NCBI GenBank assembly: GCA_964604675.1
Contig: CAZSAT010000137.1
Location: 1 to 17,919, forward strand
Source: CAZSAT01 sp964604675
GTDB lineage: Bacteria > Myxococcota_A > UBA796 > CAJQPC01
Direction of reading: 5' to 3'
Length of the DNA: 17,919 nt
Shown: piece by piece, positions 8,211 through 15,726 of the stretch
Layout of the letters: the number at the start of each line of letters is the position of its first letter
Position numbering within the stretch: the first letter of the stretch is position 1
Program-made: the position numbers and the translations under genes
Notes under the pieces: model-generated
What the model saw: only the letters and a program-made list of their open reading frames with translations
Databases searched by the model: none
Told to the model about the DNA's origin: nothing

Positions 8211-8786
8211 TTGTCCGAGGCTCCGCGCGAACGACTGTCGGCTGAGGAGGCGCGCGAGCGCTTGCTCGGCGCAGCGATCCAGCTGTTCTCCGAGGCACCG
8301 CCCCACCAGGTCTCCGTGCGGGAGATCGCCCGGGTCGCCGGGGTGAACCACGGTCTGGTGCACCGCTACTTCGGTGGCAAGGCCGGCCTGACCCGCGAGG
8401 TCCTGAAGAAGGTGCTGCGCGAGACGGGGGCGGCGATCCTGGACACGGTGGACACCGACATGTCGGCCGCGATCGCCAGCGGGCTCGACGTGTTGCACCG
8501 CGAGCGCTGGGTGGTCGAGGTGATGGCCCACGTCCTGCTGCAACAACACAGCGCCGAGGAGCTGCCCACCGCTTCCTTGTGGCCGGTGCTCGGCGAGCGC
8601 TACGGCCACGACCCGGAAGCCGCGGCGATCGTCGCCACCGCGGAGGCGGCCACCCTGGGGTGGCTGATGTTCGAGCCGCTCATCATGCGTGGCACCGGGC
8701 TGGACGCGCTGGAGCCCTACGAGCGGCGGGCTCGCGTGGCGCGCGTGATCGCTGCGCTCCTCGCCGGCGCCAAGGACGCTATGTAG
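8211..8786 (+). CDS. TetR-family transcriptional regulator
   Basis: A protein of 191 residues. The N-terminal helix-turn-helix (about residues 11-60) reads VSVREIARVAGVNHGLVHRYF followed by GGKAGL, the standard TetR DNA-binding pattern, and the C-terminal ligand/dimer domain is variable. I chose the TTG at 8211: GGAGG (8202-8206) sits 4 nt upstream, no ATG or GTG occurs in frame between the end of DUF493 and this codon, and the next in-frame starts would cut helix 1. The TAG stop (8784-8786) lies inside a 17-bp palindrome that precedes the BKACE gene. Genomic position argues that it regulates the BKACE-carboxylase operon, and possibly itself. TetR-type regulators of branched-chain amino acid catabolism (LiuQ) are known; whether this is one is not shown. 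Confidence 0.92.
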   Translation: MSEAPRERLSAEEARERLLGAAIQLFSEAPPHQVSVREIARVAGVNHGLVHRYFGGKAGLTREVLKKVLRETGAAILDTVDTDMSAAIASGLDVLHRERWVVEVMAHVLLQQHSAEELPTASLWPVLGERYGHDPEAAAIVATAEAATLGWLMFEPLIMRGTGLDALEPYERRARVARVIAALLAGAKDAM

Positions 8787-8798
8787 TCAGCGACTACA
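8782..8798. promoter_or_regulatory. Perfect palindrome, candidate TetR operator
   Basis: TGTAGTC, spacer AGC, GACTACA: 7-bp perfect arms around 3 bp. It overlaps the stop codon of the TetR gene and ends 12 bp before the BKACE start. The length and symmetry are typical of TetR-family operators, which bind as dimers on 15-20 bp palindromes. A transcribed RNA would form a short hairpin, but there is no T-run, so a terminator is unlikely. The operator function is an inference from position. Confidence 0.6.
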
Positions 8799-8810
8799 AT
8801 GGGACCTGTC

Positions 8811-9671
8811 ATGCAGAAAGCCGTTGTCACCTGCGCGCTCACGGGCGTGCTCACCGATCCGAAGCGCCACCCGGTCCCGGTCAGCCCGGCCGAGATGGCG
8901 GGCGAGGCTCGGCGTGCGTTCGAGGCGGGCGCCACGGTGATGCACCTGCACTTCCGCGATCAGCGCGACGGGCGCGGGCACCTGCCCACCTGGGACGCCG
9001 AGGTCGCCGAGTCCATCGCCGCGGCGATCCGGGAGGCCTGCCCCGGCGCGATCCTGAACTTCTCCACGGGGGTGTTCGGCACCGACATCTCGGGGCCGCT
9101 CGGGTGCCTCGAAGGGAGCCGGCCCGAGATGGCTGCGCTCAACGCCGGCTCGCTGAACTACCTGAAGGCGCGTCGGAACGGCACCTGGGCCTGGCCCCCG
9201 ATGCTCTTCGACAACCCCGTGAAGAAGGTGGAGCGCTTCCTGTCGGCGATGCGTGCGCTCGGCATCGTGCCCGAGGCCGAGTGCTTCGACACCGGCATCG
9301 TGCGCAGCGTCGGCCTGTTCCGCCAGGTGGGTCTGCTCGAGGATCCCGTGCACGTGTCGCTGGTGATGGGCGTCGCGAGCGGCATGCCGGCGAAGGCGTC
9401 GTGGCTCCCGCTCCTCCTCGACGAGCTGCCCGCAGGCGCGCACTGGCAGAGCATCGTGATCGGTCGGGAGGACGTCTGGCCCGTGCACCGCGCCACGGCC
9501 GAGCTGGGTGGCAACGTGCGCACCGGCCTGGAGGACACCTTCTACCTGCCGGACGGCACGAAGGCGTCGAGCAACGGCCAGCTCGTGGAGGCGCTGGTGC
9601 AGGTCGTCCGCGAGGCCGGTCGTGAGCCCGCCAGCCCGTCCGAGGCGCGGGCGCTCGTGGGCATCCCGTGA
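8811..9671 (+). CDS. Beta-keto acid cleavage enzyme (BKACE, DUF849 family)
   Basis: A protein of 286 residues. Members of the family, such as Kce (3-keto-5-aminohexanoate cleavage enzyme), carry out a zinc-dependent retro-Claisen reaction: beta-keto acid plus acetyl-CoA gives acetoacetate plus an acyl-CoA. The TIM-barrel signatures are present: TCALTG at 7-12, the zinc pair His45 and His47 in MHLHFRD, STG (85-87), LNAGSLN (110-116), LGGNVRTGLED with Arg237, Glu241 and Asp242, and SNGQLVE. The position matching Glu14 of Kce is Leu here, so an amino-substituted substrate like that of Kce is less likely. ATG 8811 fits family N-termini and has GGGA upstream; ATG 8799 would overlap the palindrome region. 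It overlaps the carboxylase beta gene by GTGA, making it part of one operon. Confidence 0.92.
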   Translation: MQKAVVTCALTGVLTDPKRHPVPVSPAEMAGEARRAFEAGATVMHLHFRDQRDGRGHLPTWDAEVAESIAAAIREACPGAILNFSTGVFGTDISGPLGCLEGSRPEMAALNAGSLNYLKARRNGTWAWPPMLFDNPVKKVERFLSAMRALGIVPEAECFDTGIVRSVGLFRQVGLLEDPVHVSLVMGVASGMPAKASWLPLLLDELPAGAHWQSIVIGREDVWPVHRATAELGGNVRTGLEDTFYLPDGTKASSNGQLVEALVQVVREAGREPASPSEARALVGIP

Positions 9672-11263
9672 GGGTGCTGCGCACCCGTGTCGATCCGCGC
9701 TCGGACACCTTCCAGAGGAACCACGACGCCAACCTCGAGGGGGTCGCAAAGCTGGAGGGGCACCTCGCCGAGAGCCGTGCGGGGGGAGGCGAGCGCTACG
9801 TGCAGCGGCACCTCGACCGCGGGAAGCTGCTGCCAAGGGAGCGCATCGAGCGCCTGGTCGACCCCGATGGCTGGTTCCTCGAGTTGTGCCCGCTGGCCGG
9901 TCTGGGGGTGAAGGGAGCCTCCGTCGGCGCCGGCCTGGTGGGCGGGATCGGGGTCGTGGGCGGCGTCGAGTGCGTGCTCTCGGCCAACGAGGCCACGGTG
10001 AAGGGAGGCGCCATCAACGAGCTCGGGGTGCACAAGGGCCACCGCCTGGCGGAGGTCGGGCAGCAGAACCGGCTGCCGAGCATCAGCCTCGTCGAGAGCG
10101 CAGGCGCGGACCTGCCCAACCAGTCCCGGATCTTCGTGCCAGGGGGCCAGACCTTCCGCGACATCACCCGGCGAAGCGCCGAGGGCTTGCCCTCGGTGTC
10201 GCTCGTCTTCGGGAGCTGCACCGCCGGTGGTGCCTACCTGCCGGGCATGAGCGACTACGTCGTGATGGTGAAGGAGCGCGCGAAGGTGTTTCTGGCCGGG
10301 CCCCCGTTGGTCAAGATGGCCACCGGCGAGGAGGTGGACGACGAGACCCTCGGCGGCGCCGAGATGCACAGCCGCACCTCGGGCGCGTCGGACTACCTCG
10401 CGAGCGACGAGCTCGACGCCATCCGGATCGGGCGCGAGATCCTGGGAGCCATCGGCTGGGAGAAGGAAGGCCCGGAGCCCGGGCCCACCGAAGCTCCCGC
10501 CTACGACTCCGAGGAGCTGCTGGGCATCGCGTCGGCCGACGTGAAGCACCCCTTCGAGGCGCGGGAGGTCATCGCCCGGCTGGTCGACGGGTCGCGCTTC
10601 TCCGAGTTCAAGCCCCTCTACGGATCGACCCTCGTCTGCGGCTTTGCGCGCCTGCACGGTTGGCGCGTGGGGCTGCTCGCGAACAACGGCATCCTCTTCT
10701 CGGAGTCGGCGCAGAAGGGAGCCCAGTTCATCCAGCTCTGCAACCAGCGCAACCTCCCGCTCCTGTTCCTGCAGAACATCACGGGCTTCATGGTCGGCTC
10801 GACCTACGAGCAGGGCGGCATCATCCGCAACGGCGCGAAGCTGATCAACGCGGTGTCGAACTCCACCGTTCCCGCCATCACCTTGATGATGGGCGCCAGC
10901 TTCGGAGCGGGGAACTACGGCATGGCGGGCCGGGCCTACGCTCCGCGCTTCGTGTTCTCGTGGCCCTCGCACCGCATCGCGGTGATGGGCGGCGAGCAGC
11001 TCGCGGGGGTGCTCGACATCCTCCGTCGCCAGGCCGCCGAGCGAAAGGGCGAGGCCGTCGACGAAGCCAAGCTCGGCTTCATGAAGACCATGATCCAGCA
11101 GCAGATCGAGCTTGAGTCCAACGCCTTCTTTGCGACGGCTCGGCTCTGGGACGACGGCGTGATCGACCCGCGCGACACCCGCTCGGTGCTCGGCATCGCG
11201 CTCTCGGCCTGCATGTCCGCGCCCGTTCGCGGCAGCAGCGCCTGGGGAGTGTTTCGACACTGA
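9668..11263 (+). CDS. Acyl-CoA carboxylase carboxyltransferase (beta) subunit, methylcrotonyl-CoA carboxylase type
   Basis: A protein of 531 residues starting with GTG inside the BKACE stop. The crotonase-fold halves carry GSCTAGGAY (about 183-191) and GAGNYGMAGRAY (about 414-425), the two oxyanion-loop regions of biotin-dependent carboxyltransferases. The stretches NNGILFSESAQKG, LFLQNITGFMVG, IAVMGGEQ and the ending WDDGVIDPRDTRSVLG with VFRH follow the MCC/geranyl-CoA carboxylase beta pattern more closely than propionyl-CoA carboxylase. It would transfer carboxyl from carboxybiotin to an alpha,beta-unsaturated or branched acyl-CoA; the exact substrate is unknown. It forms a complex with the next gene's product, whose start overlaps its stop by one base (TGATG). 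Confidence 0.93.
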   Translation: MRVLRTRVDPRSDTFQRNHDANLEGVAKLEGHLAESRAGGGERYVQRHLDRGKLLPRERIERLVDPDGWFLELCPLAGLGVKGASVGAGLVGGIGVVGGVECVLSANEATVKGGAINELGVHKGHRLAEVGQQNRLPSISLVESAGADLPNQSRIFVPGGQTFRDITRRSAEGLPSVSLVFGSCTAGGAYLPGMSDYVVMVKERAKVFLAGPPLVKMATGEEVDDETLGGAEMHSRTSGASDYLASDELDAIRIGREILGAIGWEKEGPEPGPTEAPAYDSEELLGIASADVKHPFEAREVIARLVDGSRFSEFKPLYGSTLVCGFARLHGWRVGLLANNGILFSESAQKGAQFIQLCNQRNLPLLFLQNITGFMVGSTYEQGGIIRNGAKLINAVSNSTVPAITLMMGASFGAGNYGMAGRAYAPRFVFSWPSHRIAVMGGEQLAGVLDILRRQAAERKGEAVDEAKLGFMKTMIQQQIELESNAFFATARLWDDGVIDPRDTRSVLGIALSACMSAPVRGSSAWGVFRH

Positions 11264-13158
11264 TGGCACGCTTCGACACCATCCTGATCGCCAACCGTGG
11301 CGAGATCGCGGTGCGCATCGCGCGCACCTGCCACGCCCTTGGCTACCGCACGGTGGCGGTGTACTCCGATGCCGACGCCGACGCGCCCCACGTGCGCGCC
11401 TGCGACCAGGCGTGGCGACTGGGGCCCGCGCCGGCCGCCGAGAGCTACCTCGACATCGAGGCGGTGCTCGCCGTGGCGGAGGCCTCCGGGGCCGACGCGG
11501 TGCATCCGGGCTTCGGCTTCCTGGCGGAGAACCCGGCCTTCGCCCGCGCGGTCGAGGCCGCCGGCCTCGGGTGGATCGGCCCGAGCGCTGAGGCGATGGA
11601 GGTGCTCGGCAACAAGGTGTCGGCGCGCTCGGTGGCGCTCGCCGCAGGCGTTCCGGTGGTGCCCGGATCCGACCAGGCCACCCTGGAGGCGGCGCGAGCG
11701 GTGGGCTTCCCCGTGTTGCTCAAGGCCTCGGCTGGTGGCGGCGGCAAGGGCATGCGGGTGGTGCGCGACGAGGCATCGCTCGAGGCTGCGGCTGCCGCAG
11801 CTCGGCGCGAGGCCATGAAGGCCTTCTCCGACGATCGGGTCTTCCTCGAGAAGTTCCTGGAGCGGCCGCGGCACATCGAGGTGCAGATCCTGGGGGACTG
11901 CGCGGGCCGCGTGGTCGCCATCGGTGAGCGGGACTGCTCGTTGCAGCGGCGCCACCAGAAGATCGTGGAGGAGTGCCCGGCGCCCGGCCTGCCGCCCGAG
12001 CTGAGGGCACGCCTGCACGCCGCCGCCGTTGCCCTCGGTGAGCACGTCGGCTACCGCTCCGCGGGCACCGTCGAGTTCCTCGTGGCGGACGGGGCGTTCT
12101 ACTTCCTGGAGGTCAACACCCGGCTGCAGGTGGAGCACCCGGTCACCGAGGCCTGCTTCGGCCTCGATCTGGTCGCCTGCCAGCTCGCGGTGGCCGCGGG
12201 CGAAGCGGTCCCTGCGATCGCCGAGCCGCACGGTGCCGCCATCGAGGTGCGGCTCTACGCCGAAGACGCTCGCACCGGCTGGCTCCCCCAGACCGGGCCC
12301 GTGCTGGACTGGCACGTGCCCGACGACGTGCGGGTGGATGCCGGCGTGGCGGCCGGAAGCTTCGTCGGGGTGCACTACGACCCGATGATCGCCAAGCTCG
12401 TCGCCCACGGCGTCGACCGTGAGCAGGCGCGGCGTCGCCTCGTCCGGGCCCTCCGCCACACCAGCGTGCTCGGGCTCGTCACCAACCGGGACGCCCTGGT
12501 CGCGCTGTTGCGGCAGCCCGCGTTCGTGGCGGCCGAGCTGCACACCGGCTTCCTCGAACAGCACCCGCTCGCGCTCACCGACGACCCCCTCGCCGGTCCC
12601 ACCGCGGTGGCCTTCGAGCTGTCGAAACCCGCCGCCCGGGACCTCGCCGTTCCCCGTGGCTTCCGCAACAGCCGCTTCCGCGATGCCGAGATCCAGGCCG
12701 GGGACCGCGTGTTCCGGTGGCGGGACGACCGGGCGGGCCTGCAGCTCGACGACCGTCCGCTCGCCGTCGAGCGCTGCGGTCCGTCGCTGGCGGTGACCTG
12801 GGGCGGACGGCGCTGGTCGGCGCGGGTCGTGGAGGACGCGGCCGGCTGGTGGGTCGCGACGGAAGCGGGGCTGACCCACGTCCATCGGGTGCCGAGCTTC
12901 CCGGAGCCCGAGGACGAGGCGGTCGCCGGCGGCTGCGTGGCGGCGATGACCGGCACCGTGGTCGCGGTGTCGGTGACGGTCGGCGAGGCGGTGGCCGCCG
13001 GCCAGGCCCTCGTCGTGCTCGAGGCCATGAAGATGGAGCAGACCCTCGCCGCGGCGGAACCGGGCACCGTCACCGAGGTGCGGGTGGCAGCCGGCGACGT
13101 GGTGGACGCCGGCACGGTGCTCGTGGTGGTGGACGCTGCCGTTACCGCTACCGCTTGA
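11263..13158 (+). CDS. Acyl-CoA carboxylase biotin carboxylase/BCCP (alpha) subunit
   Basis: A protein of 631 residues. The biotin carboxylase domain (about 1-450) has the N-terminal ILIANRGEIAVRI, the ATP-grasp glycine loop SAGGGGKGMRVV (about 155-166), ERDCSLQRRHQKIVEE (about 223-238) and EVNTRLQVEHPVTE (about 283-296). A middle segment of about 110 residues contains RGFRNSRF, as in MCC-type alpha subunits. The C-terminal biotinyl domain has EAMKM with biotin-attachment Lys590. It carboxylates biotin from ATP and bicarbonate and partners the beta subunit encoded just upstream. Together with BKACE and the TetR gene it forms a four-gene unit. Its 3' end overlaps the convergent HTTM gene by 11 bp, leaving no room for an intergenic terminator. 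Confidence 0.95.
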   Translation: MARFDTILIANRGEIAVRIARTCHALGYRTVAVYSDADADAPHVRACDQAWRLGPAPAAESYLDIEAVLAVAEASGADAVHPGFGFLAENPAFARAVEAAGLGWIGPSAEAMEVLGNKVSARSVALAAGVPVVPGSDQATLEAARAVGFPVLLKASAGGGGKGMRVVRDEASLEAAAAAARREAMKAFSDDRVFLEKFLERPRHIEVQILGDCAGRVVAIGERDCSLQRRHQKIVEECPAPGLPPELRARLHAAAVALGEHVGYRSAGTVEFLVADGAFYFLEVNTRLQVEHPVTEACFGLDLVACQLAVAAGEAVPAIAEPHGAAIEVRLYAEDARTGWLPQTGPVLDWHVPDDVRVDAGVAAGSFVGVHYDPMIAKLVAHGVDREQARRRLVRALRHTSVLGLVTNRDALVALLRQPAFVAAELHTGFLEQHPLALTDDPLAGPTAVAFELSKPAARDLAVPRGFRNSRFRDAEIQAGDRVFRWRDDRAGLQLDDRPLAVERCGPSLAVTWGGRRWSARVVEDAAGWWVATEAGLTHVHRVPSFPEPEDEAVAGGCVAAMTGTVVAVSVTVGEAVAAGQALVVLEAMKMEQTLAAAEPGTVTEVRVAAGDVVDAGTVLVVVDAAVTATA

Positions 13159-14578
13159 AGCAGTCGTGCTTCCAGAGCAGCTCGCGCTCGGGAATGGGCG
13201 GCTCGCCTCCGTAGCGGGTCTGCTCTTCCACCGTCCAGAGCTCGAAGCCCTGCAGCACGTGGGGGCCCCGAGCCTCGGCGTTCCAGGTACGGCACCGCCA
13301 GCGGCCCCAGTACAGGCGTACGTCGGCGTTCTTTCGCAGGTACAGGCTCGCCATGTAGCGGCGCCACCGGTGGCTCGGCATCGTCTCCGACACGACCTCG
13401 GGCTTCGTCCAGTCCACCTCGCCACCTCGCCACACGTCGACCACGTCGTCGTTGCGGAGCGTGCCGGGCACCACGTAGTAGTGGTCGTCGCGCCGCGGGT
13501 AGGGCGCGAACATGCCCCACCGCTGATCGAGCCGCACGGTGTGCACGATCTGGCGAAGGACCTTGGGCGGGGTCCACTGCACGCCCGGAAGCTCCTTGTA
13601 GTTCCAGCTCAGGATCGTGACGAACGACAGCGCGCAGATCGCGGTGGCCAGGCCCCCGATCACCGCGTCGGGCCGCGCCGCGACCCCGCTCCAGCGGAAG
13701 GAGCGGACGGGCCACACGCGGTCCCAGAAGGTCGACGGGAGCAGGCAGGCCATGACCACCAGGCTCGAGAGCGGGAACAGGCCGAGGTTCATGGTGAGGC
13801 CGAAGCCGACCTGCAGGCCCGCCAGGGCGACCACCGTGGGCACGCGGAGGCGGCCCAGGCCAGGAAGGAACAGCAGGGGAAAGGCGGCCCACTCCAGCGC
13901 GAGTGAGCCCCACGTGAGGCCCCGACAGAGGGCGTCCTGGCTCAGCACCCACAGGCCGATTCGGGAGGTGTAGACCTCGAGCTCCAGCGCGTCGTGCACG
14001 GCGGTGCCCGTGAGCCAGGCCGCCCCGTCCTTCATGGCGGCGGCCATCAGGTACAAGAGACCGACCTGCAGGCAGAGCGCAGCCGAGCCCCACGAGAGCA
14101 CCACGCGGTCCAGAGCGGCGCGTCCGCTCGCGGCGCGATCCAGGCTCGCGCGGTCGCCGAGCGGGGTGAAGCAGGCCCAGAACAACATGGCGCGGATCAG
14201 GTGGTCGCCTCCTTGGAGCACCATCGGGTTCCGTGTCTGCAGCGACGCCAGCAGGATCCAGCTCAGCAGGCAGGCGAGTCGGCTGCGGTACCCCACGAGC
14301 AGGGCGAGCGCGACCACCAGCTGCACGGTCAAGAGCGCGCTGGCCCACCACACGGTGCCGCTCGCCAGGTAGATCGACCAGGCGTCCCACCCCGCCAGGT
14401 GTTCCAGGAGCGCTCGGCGCGGCAGCACGCCGAGGTCGCTGTAGAGCGCCTGGACCTCGGTGAGGCGCTGGCCGAGGTCGAGCACGAGCACCGTCGCGAG
14501 CCCGATGCGCAGCGCCGCGAGCGCACGGGTGTCCACACCGAGGAGCGGCCTCAGGGCCGCCCGCCAGCCGTGGCTCAT
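13148..14578 (-). CDS. HTTM domain membrane protein (vitamin K-dependent gamma-carboxylase-like)
   Basis: A protein of 476 residues. The N-terminal two thirds hold multiple hydrophobic helices. The pattern NPMVLQGGDHLIRAMLFWA followed by FTPLGDR is the characteristic HTTM signature (horizontally transferred transmembrane domain, related to vitamin K-dependent gamma-carboxylase). The C-terminal part (about 340-476) is soluble and aromatic/basic, including QRWGMFAPYP and HDCFKR. Bacterial members are poorly characterised, so carboxylation activity is not assumed. It is the last gene after a Gly/Asp-rich putative lipoprotein (46-bp gap), ChrR-like and sigma genes on the minus strand, which may be co-transcribed. 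The 3' end overlaps the convergent carboxylase alpha gene by 11 bp. Confidence 0.85.
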   Translation of the reverse strand: MSHGWRAALRPLLGVDTRALAALRIGLATVLVLDLGQRLTEVQALYSDLGVLPRRALLEHLAGWDAWSIYLASGTVWWASALLTVQLVVALALLVGYRSRLACLLSWILLASLQTRNPMVLQGGDHLIRAMLFWACFTPLGDRASLDRAASGRAALDRVVLSWGSAALCLQVGLLYLMAAAMKDGAAWLTGTAVHDALELEVYTSRIGLWVLSQDALCRGLTWGSLALEWAAFPLLFLPGLGRLRVPTVVALAGLQVGFGLTMNLGLFPLSSLVVMACLLPSTFWDRVWPVRSFRWSGVAARPDAVIGGLATAICALSFVTILSWNYKELPGVQWTPPKVLRQIVHTVRLDQRWGMFAPYPRRDDHYYVVPGTLRNDDVVDVWRGGEVDWTKPEVVSETMPSHRWRRYMASLYLRKNADVRLYWGRWRCRTWNAEARGPHVLQGFELWTVEEQTRYGGEPPIPERELLWKHDCFKR

Positions 14579-14624
14579 CGCGCGTGTGTGCTGCTGCCGC
14601 GGCCGGCTGGCCTCCCGCCGACGA

Positions 14625-15035
14625 TCACTTCACGTCCCGTCCGCCGCCGTCTCCACCGCCGCCGTCGCCGCTCGGATCGCCGCCGCCCCCGTCGCCGCCG
14701 TCGCCGCCGTCACCACCGTCGCCGCCGTCGCCGCCGTCACCGCCGCTTCCATCGGGGTCGCCGCCACTGGCGTCGCCGCCGTCCGGATCACCACCGCTGG
14801 CGTCGCCGCCGTCGGCGTCCCCGCCGCTGGCGTCGCCGCCGTCGGCGTCACCGCCGCCGCCACCGCCACCAGGATCGCCGGTGTCGGTGCCCGACGTCGA
14901 ACCGCCGGCGGCCGCGAAACCTCGGGCGTAGCCCTCGTCGTAGCCGTTGGCGAAGCCGTCGTCGTAGCCTTCGTAGTAGCAGTCGTCCTGCTCCGAACCA
15001 GCGGTGCAGGCGAAGGTCAAGAGCAGAGCGATCAT
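14625..15035 (-). CDS. Small secreted Gly/Asp-rich putative lipoprotein
   Basis: A protein of 136 residues. The short hydrophobic N-terminus MIALLLTFAC resembles a minimal lipoprotein signal with Cys10, although the signal is shorter than usual and the lipobox imperfect. Residues 20-40 (YYEGYDDGFANGYDEGYARG then F) form a period-4 repeat with Gly at 23, 27, 31, 35 and 39, each followed by Tyr or Phe. Residues 56-133 are almost purely Gly and Asp (GGD, GGDAS, GGDPD) and must be disordered. I do not recognise a family. An AGGGTGG Shine-Dalgarno lies 4 nt before the ATG, inside a hairpin. The codon pattern and an ORF without interruption support a real gene; the Gly/Asp tract alone would not. 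Confidence 0.7.
   Translation of the reverse strand: MIALLLTFACTAGSEQDDCYYEGYDDGFANGYDEGYARGFAAAGGSTSGTDTGDPGGGGGGGDADGGDASGGDADGGDASGGDPDGGDASGGDPDGSGGDGGDGGDGGDGGDGGDGGGGDPSGDGGGGDGGGRDVK
14646..14857. repeat. GGCGGCGAC-type minisatellite inside the putative lipoprotein gene
   Basis: Imperfect tandem repeats of a 9-bp unit (GGCGGCGAC on the minus strand) and related 15-18 bp variants (Gly-Gly-Asp-Ala-Ser/Pro-Asp). They encode the low-complexity tail of the small putative lipoprotein. A shorter array of the same unit, in the opposite orientation, lies in the lamin-tail gene at about 16624-16675. Confidence 0.85.
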
Positions 15036-15039
15036 GCAG

Positions 15040-15058
15040 CCACCCTACCAAAGGGTGG
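15040..15058 (-). promoter_or_regulatory. Hairpin covering the Shine-Dalgarno of the small putative lipoprotein gene
   Basis: CCACCCT and AGGGTGG form a 7-bp perfect stem with a 5-nt loop. It lies in the 31-nt gap between the ChrR-like stop and the lipoprotein ATG. On the transcript the downstream arm (AGGGTGG) is the putative ribosome-binding site, so the fold would hide it. No T-run follows, so it is not a typical terminator. Confidence 0.4.
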
Positions 15059-15066
15059 GCGAGCTC

Positions 15067-15726
15067 TCAGAACCTCACGAACTTCGAGACCAGTCGACCG
15101 AGCAGATCGACAGGCTCCAGCGCGCCCTCGTTCACGCTCAGCGCGATGCACGGGTCGCCGGCGTCGATCACCATCGCGTGCACGTCGTCGGGCAGGCCGA
15201 CCTCGATGTCGCCGCGCCCATAGTGCCCGTGGCCGTTCTCGAAGCCGCCCTGGAGCACGAGCGTGAGCTCACGTCCGGCATGGGTGTGCCTCGGCAGCCT
15301 CAACCCTGGCCGCAGCACGTTCAGGCGCACGGGCACCTCGCCCAGCGCGACGCCGAGCTCGGCGCTCCGAACCCCTGGGATCTTGGTCTTCCAGGGCAGG
15401 CCATCGAAGTCGCCGACGTAGCTGCGCAGGGGCTCGGGAAAGGCGCGCAGCGCGCCGGTGGGCGCAACGCGGGGGCGTGGCGCGACGGTCGGCACCGGCT
15501 CGGGGTCGTCCAGCCGGGCCAACATCGCGTCGAGATCCAGCGGCGGCGCGGGCTCGAGGCTCAAGAGGGTGGCGGCGCCCAGGTCTTCGAGCTTGGCCAC
15601 CGCGCCGCGGCAGGCGGGGCAGAGCGCCAGGTGGGTGGCGATCAGCAGGGCTTCGGCTTCGCATGCTTCGCCGCTCGCGTAGCCGGCGAGGGCGTCGGCG
15701 GGCAGGTGGTGCACAGGCGTGGTCAT
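15067..15726 (-). CDS. ChrR-like anti-sigma factor (zinc anti-sigma domain plus cupin)
   Basis: A protein of 219 residues. The N-terminal zinc-binding anti-sigma domain has His6/His7 and the HxxxCxxC motif His32-Cys36-Cys39 (THLALCPAC). The C-terminal cupin has RHTHAGRELTLVLQGGFENG with His147, His149 and Glu153, plus His183, the metal ligands of ChrR. In Rhodobacter sphaeroides, ChrR holds RpoE inactive and releases it on singlet oxygen; that signal is likely but not proven here. I chose ATG 15726 because it overlaps the sigma-factor stop (ATGA), as usual for this pair, and a longer upstream frame lies inside the sigma gene. All metal ligands are intact, so it should be functional. Confidence 0.93.
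   Translation of the reverse strand: MTTPVHHLPADALAGYASGEACEAEALLIATHLALCPACRGAVAKLEDLGAATLLSLEPAPPLDLDAMLARLDDPEPVPTVAPRPRVAPTGALRAFPEPLRSYVGDFDGLPWKTKIPGVRSAELGVALGEVPVRLNVLRPGLRLPRHTHAGRELTLVLQGGFENGHGHYGRGDIEVGLPDDVHAMVIDAGDPCIALSVNEGALEPVDLLGRLVSKFVRF

Noticed and set aside
10936..13425. Long minus-strand frame across the carboxylase alpha gene
   Set aside because: Antisense shadow; the carboxylase has all family motifs and the antisense protein has none.
12375..14390. Long minus-strand frame over the carboxylase end and the HTTM gene
   Set aside because: Wrong frame relative to the HTTM protein; Arg/Pro/Gly-rich noise.
14646..14857. Possible CRISPR-like array
   Set aside because: The units are 9-18 bp, in frame and without unique spacers; they encode Gly/Asp repeats.
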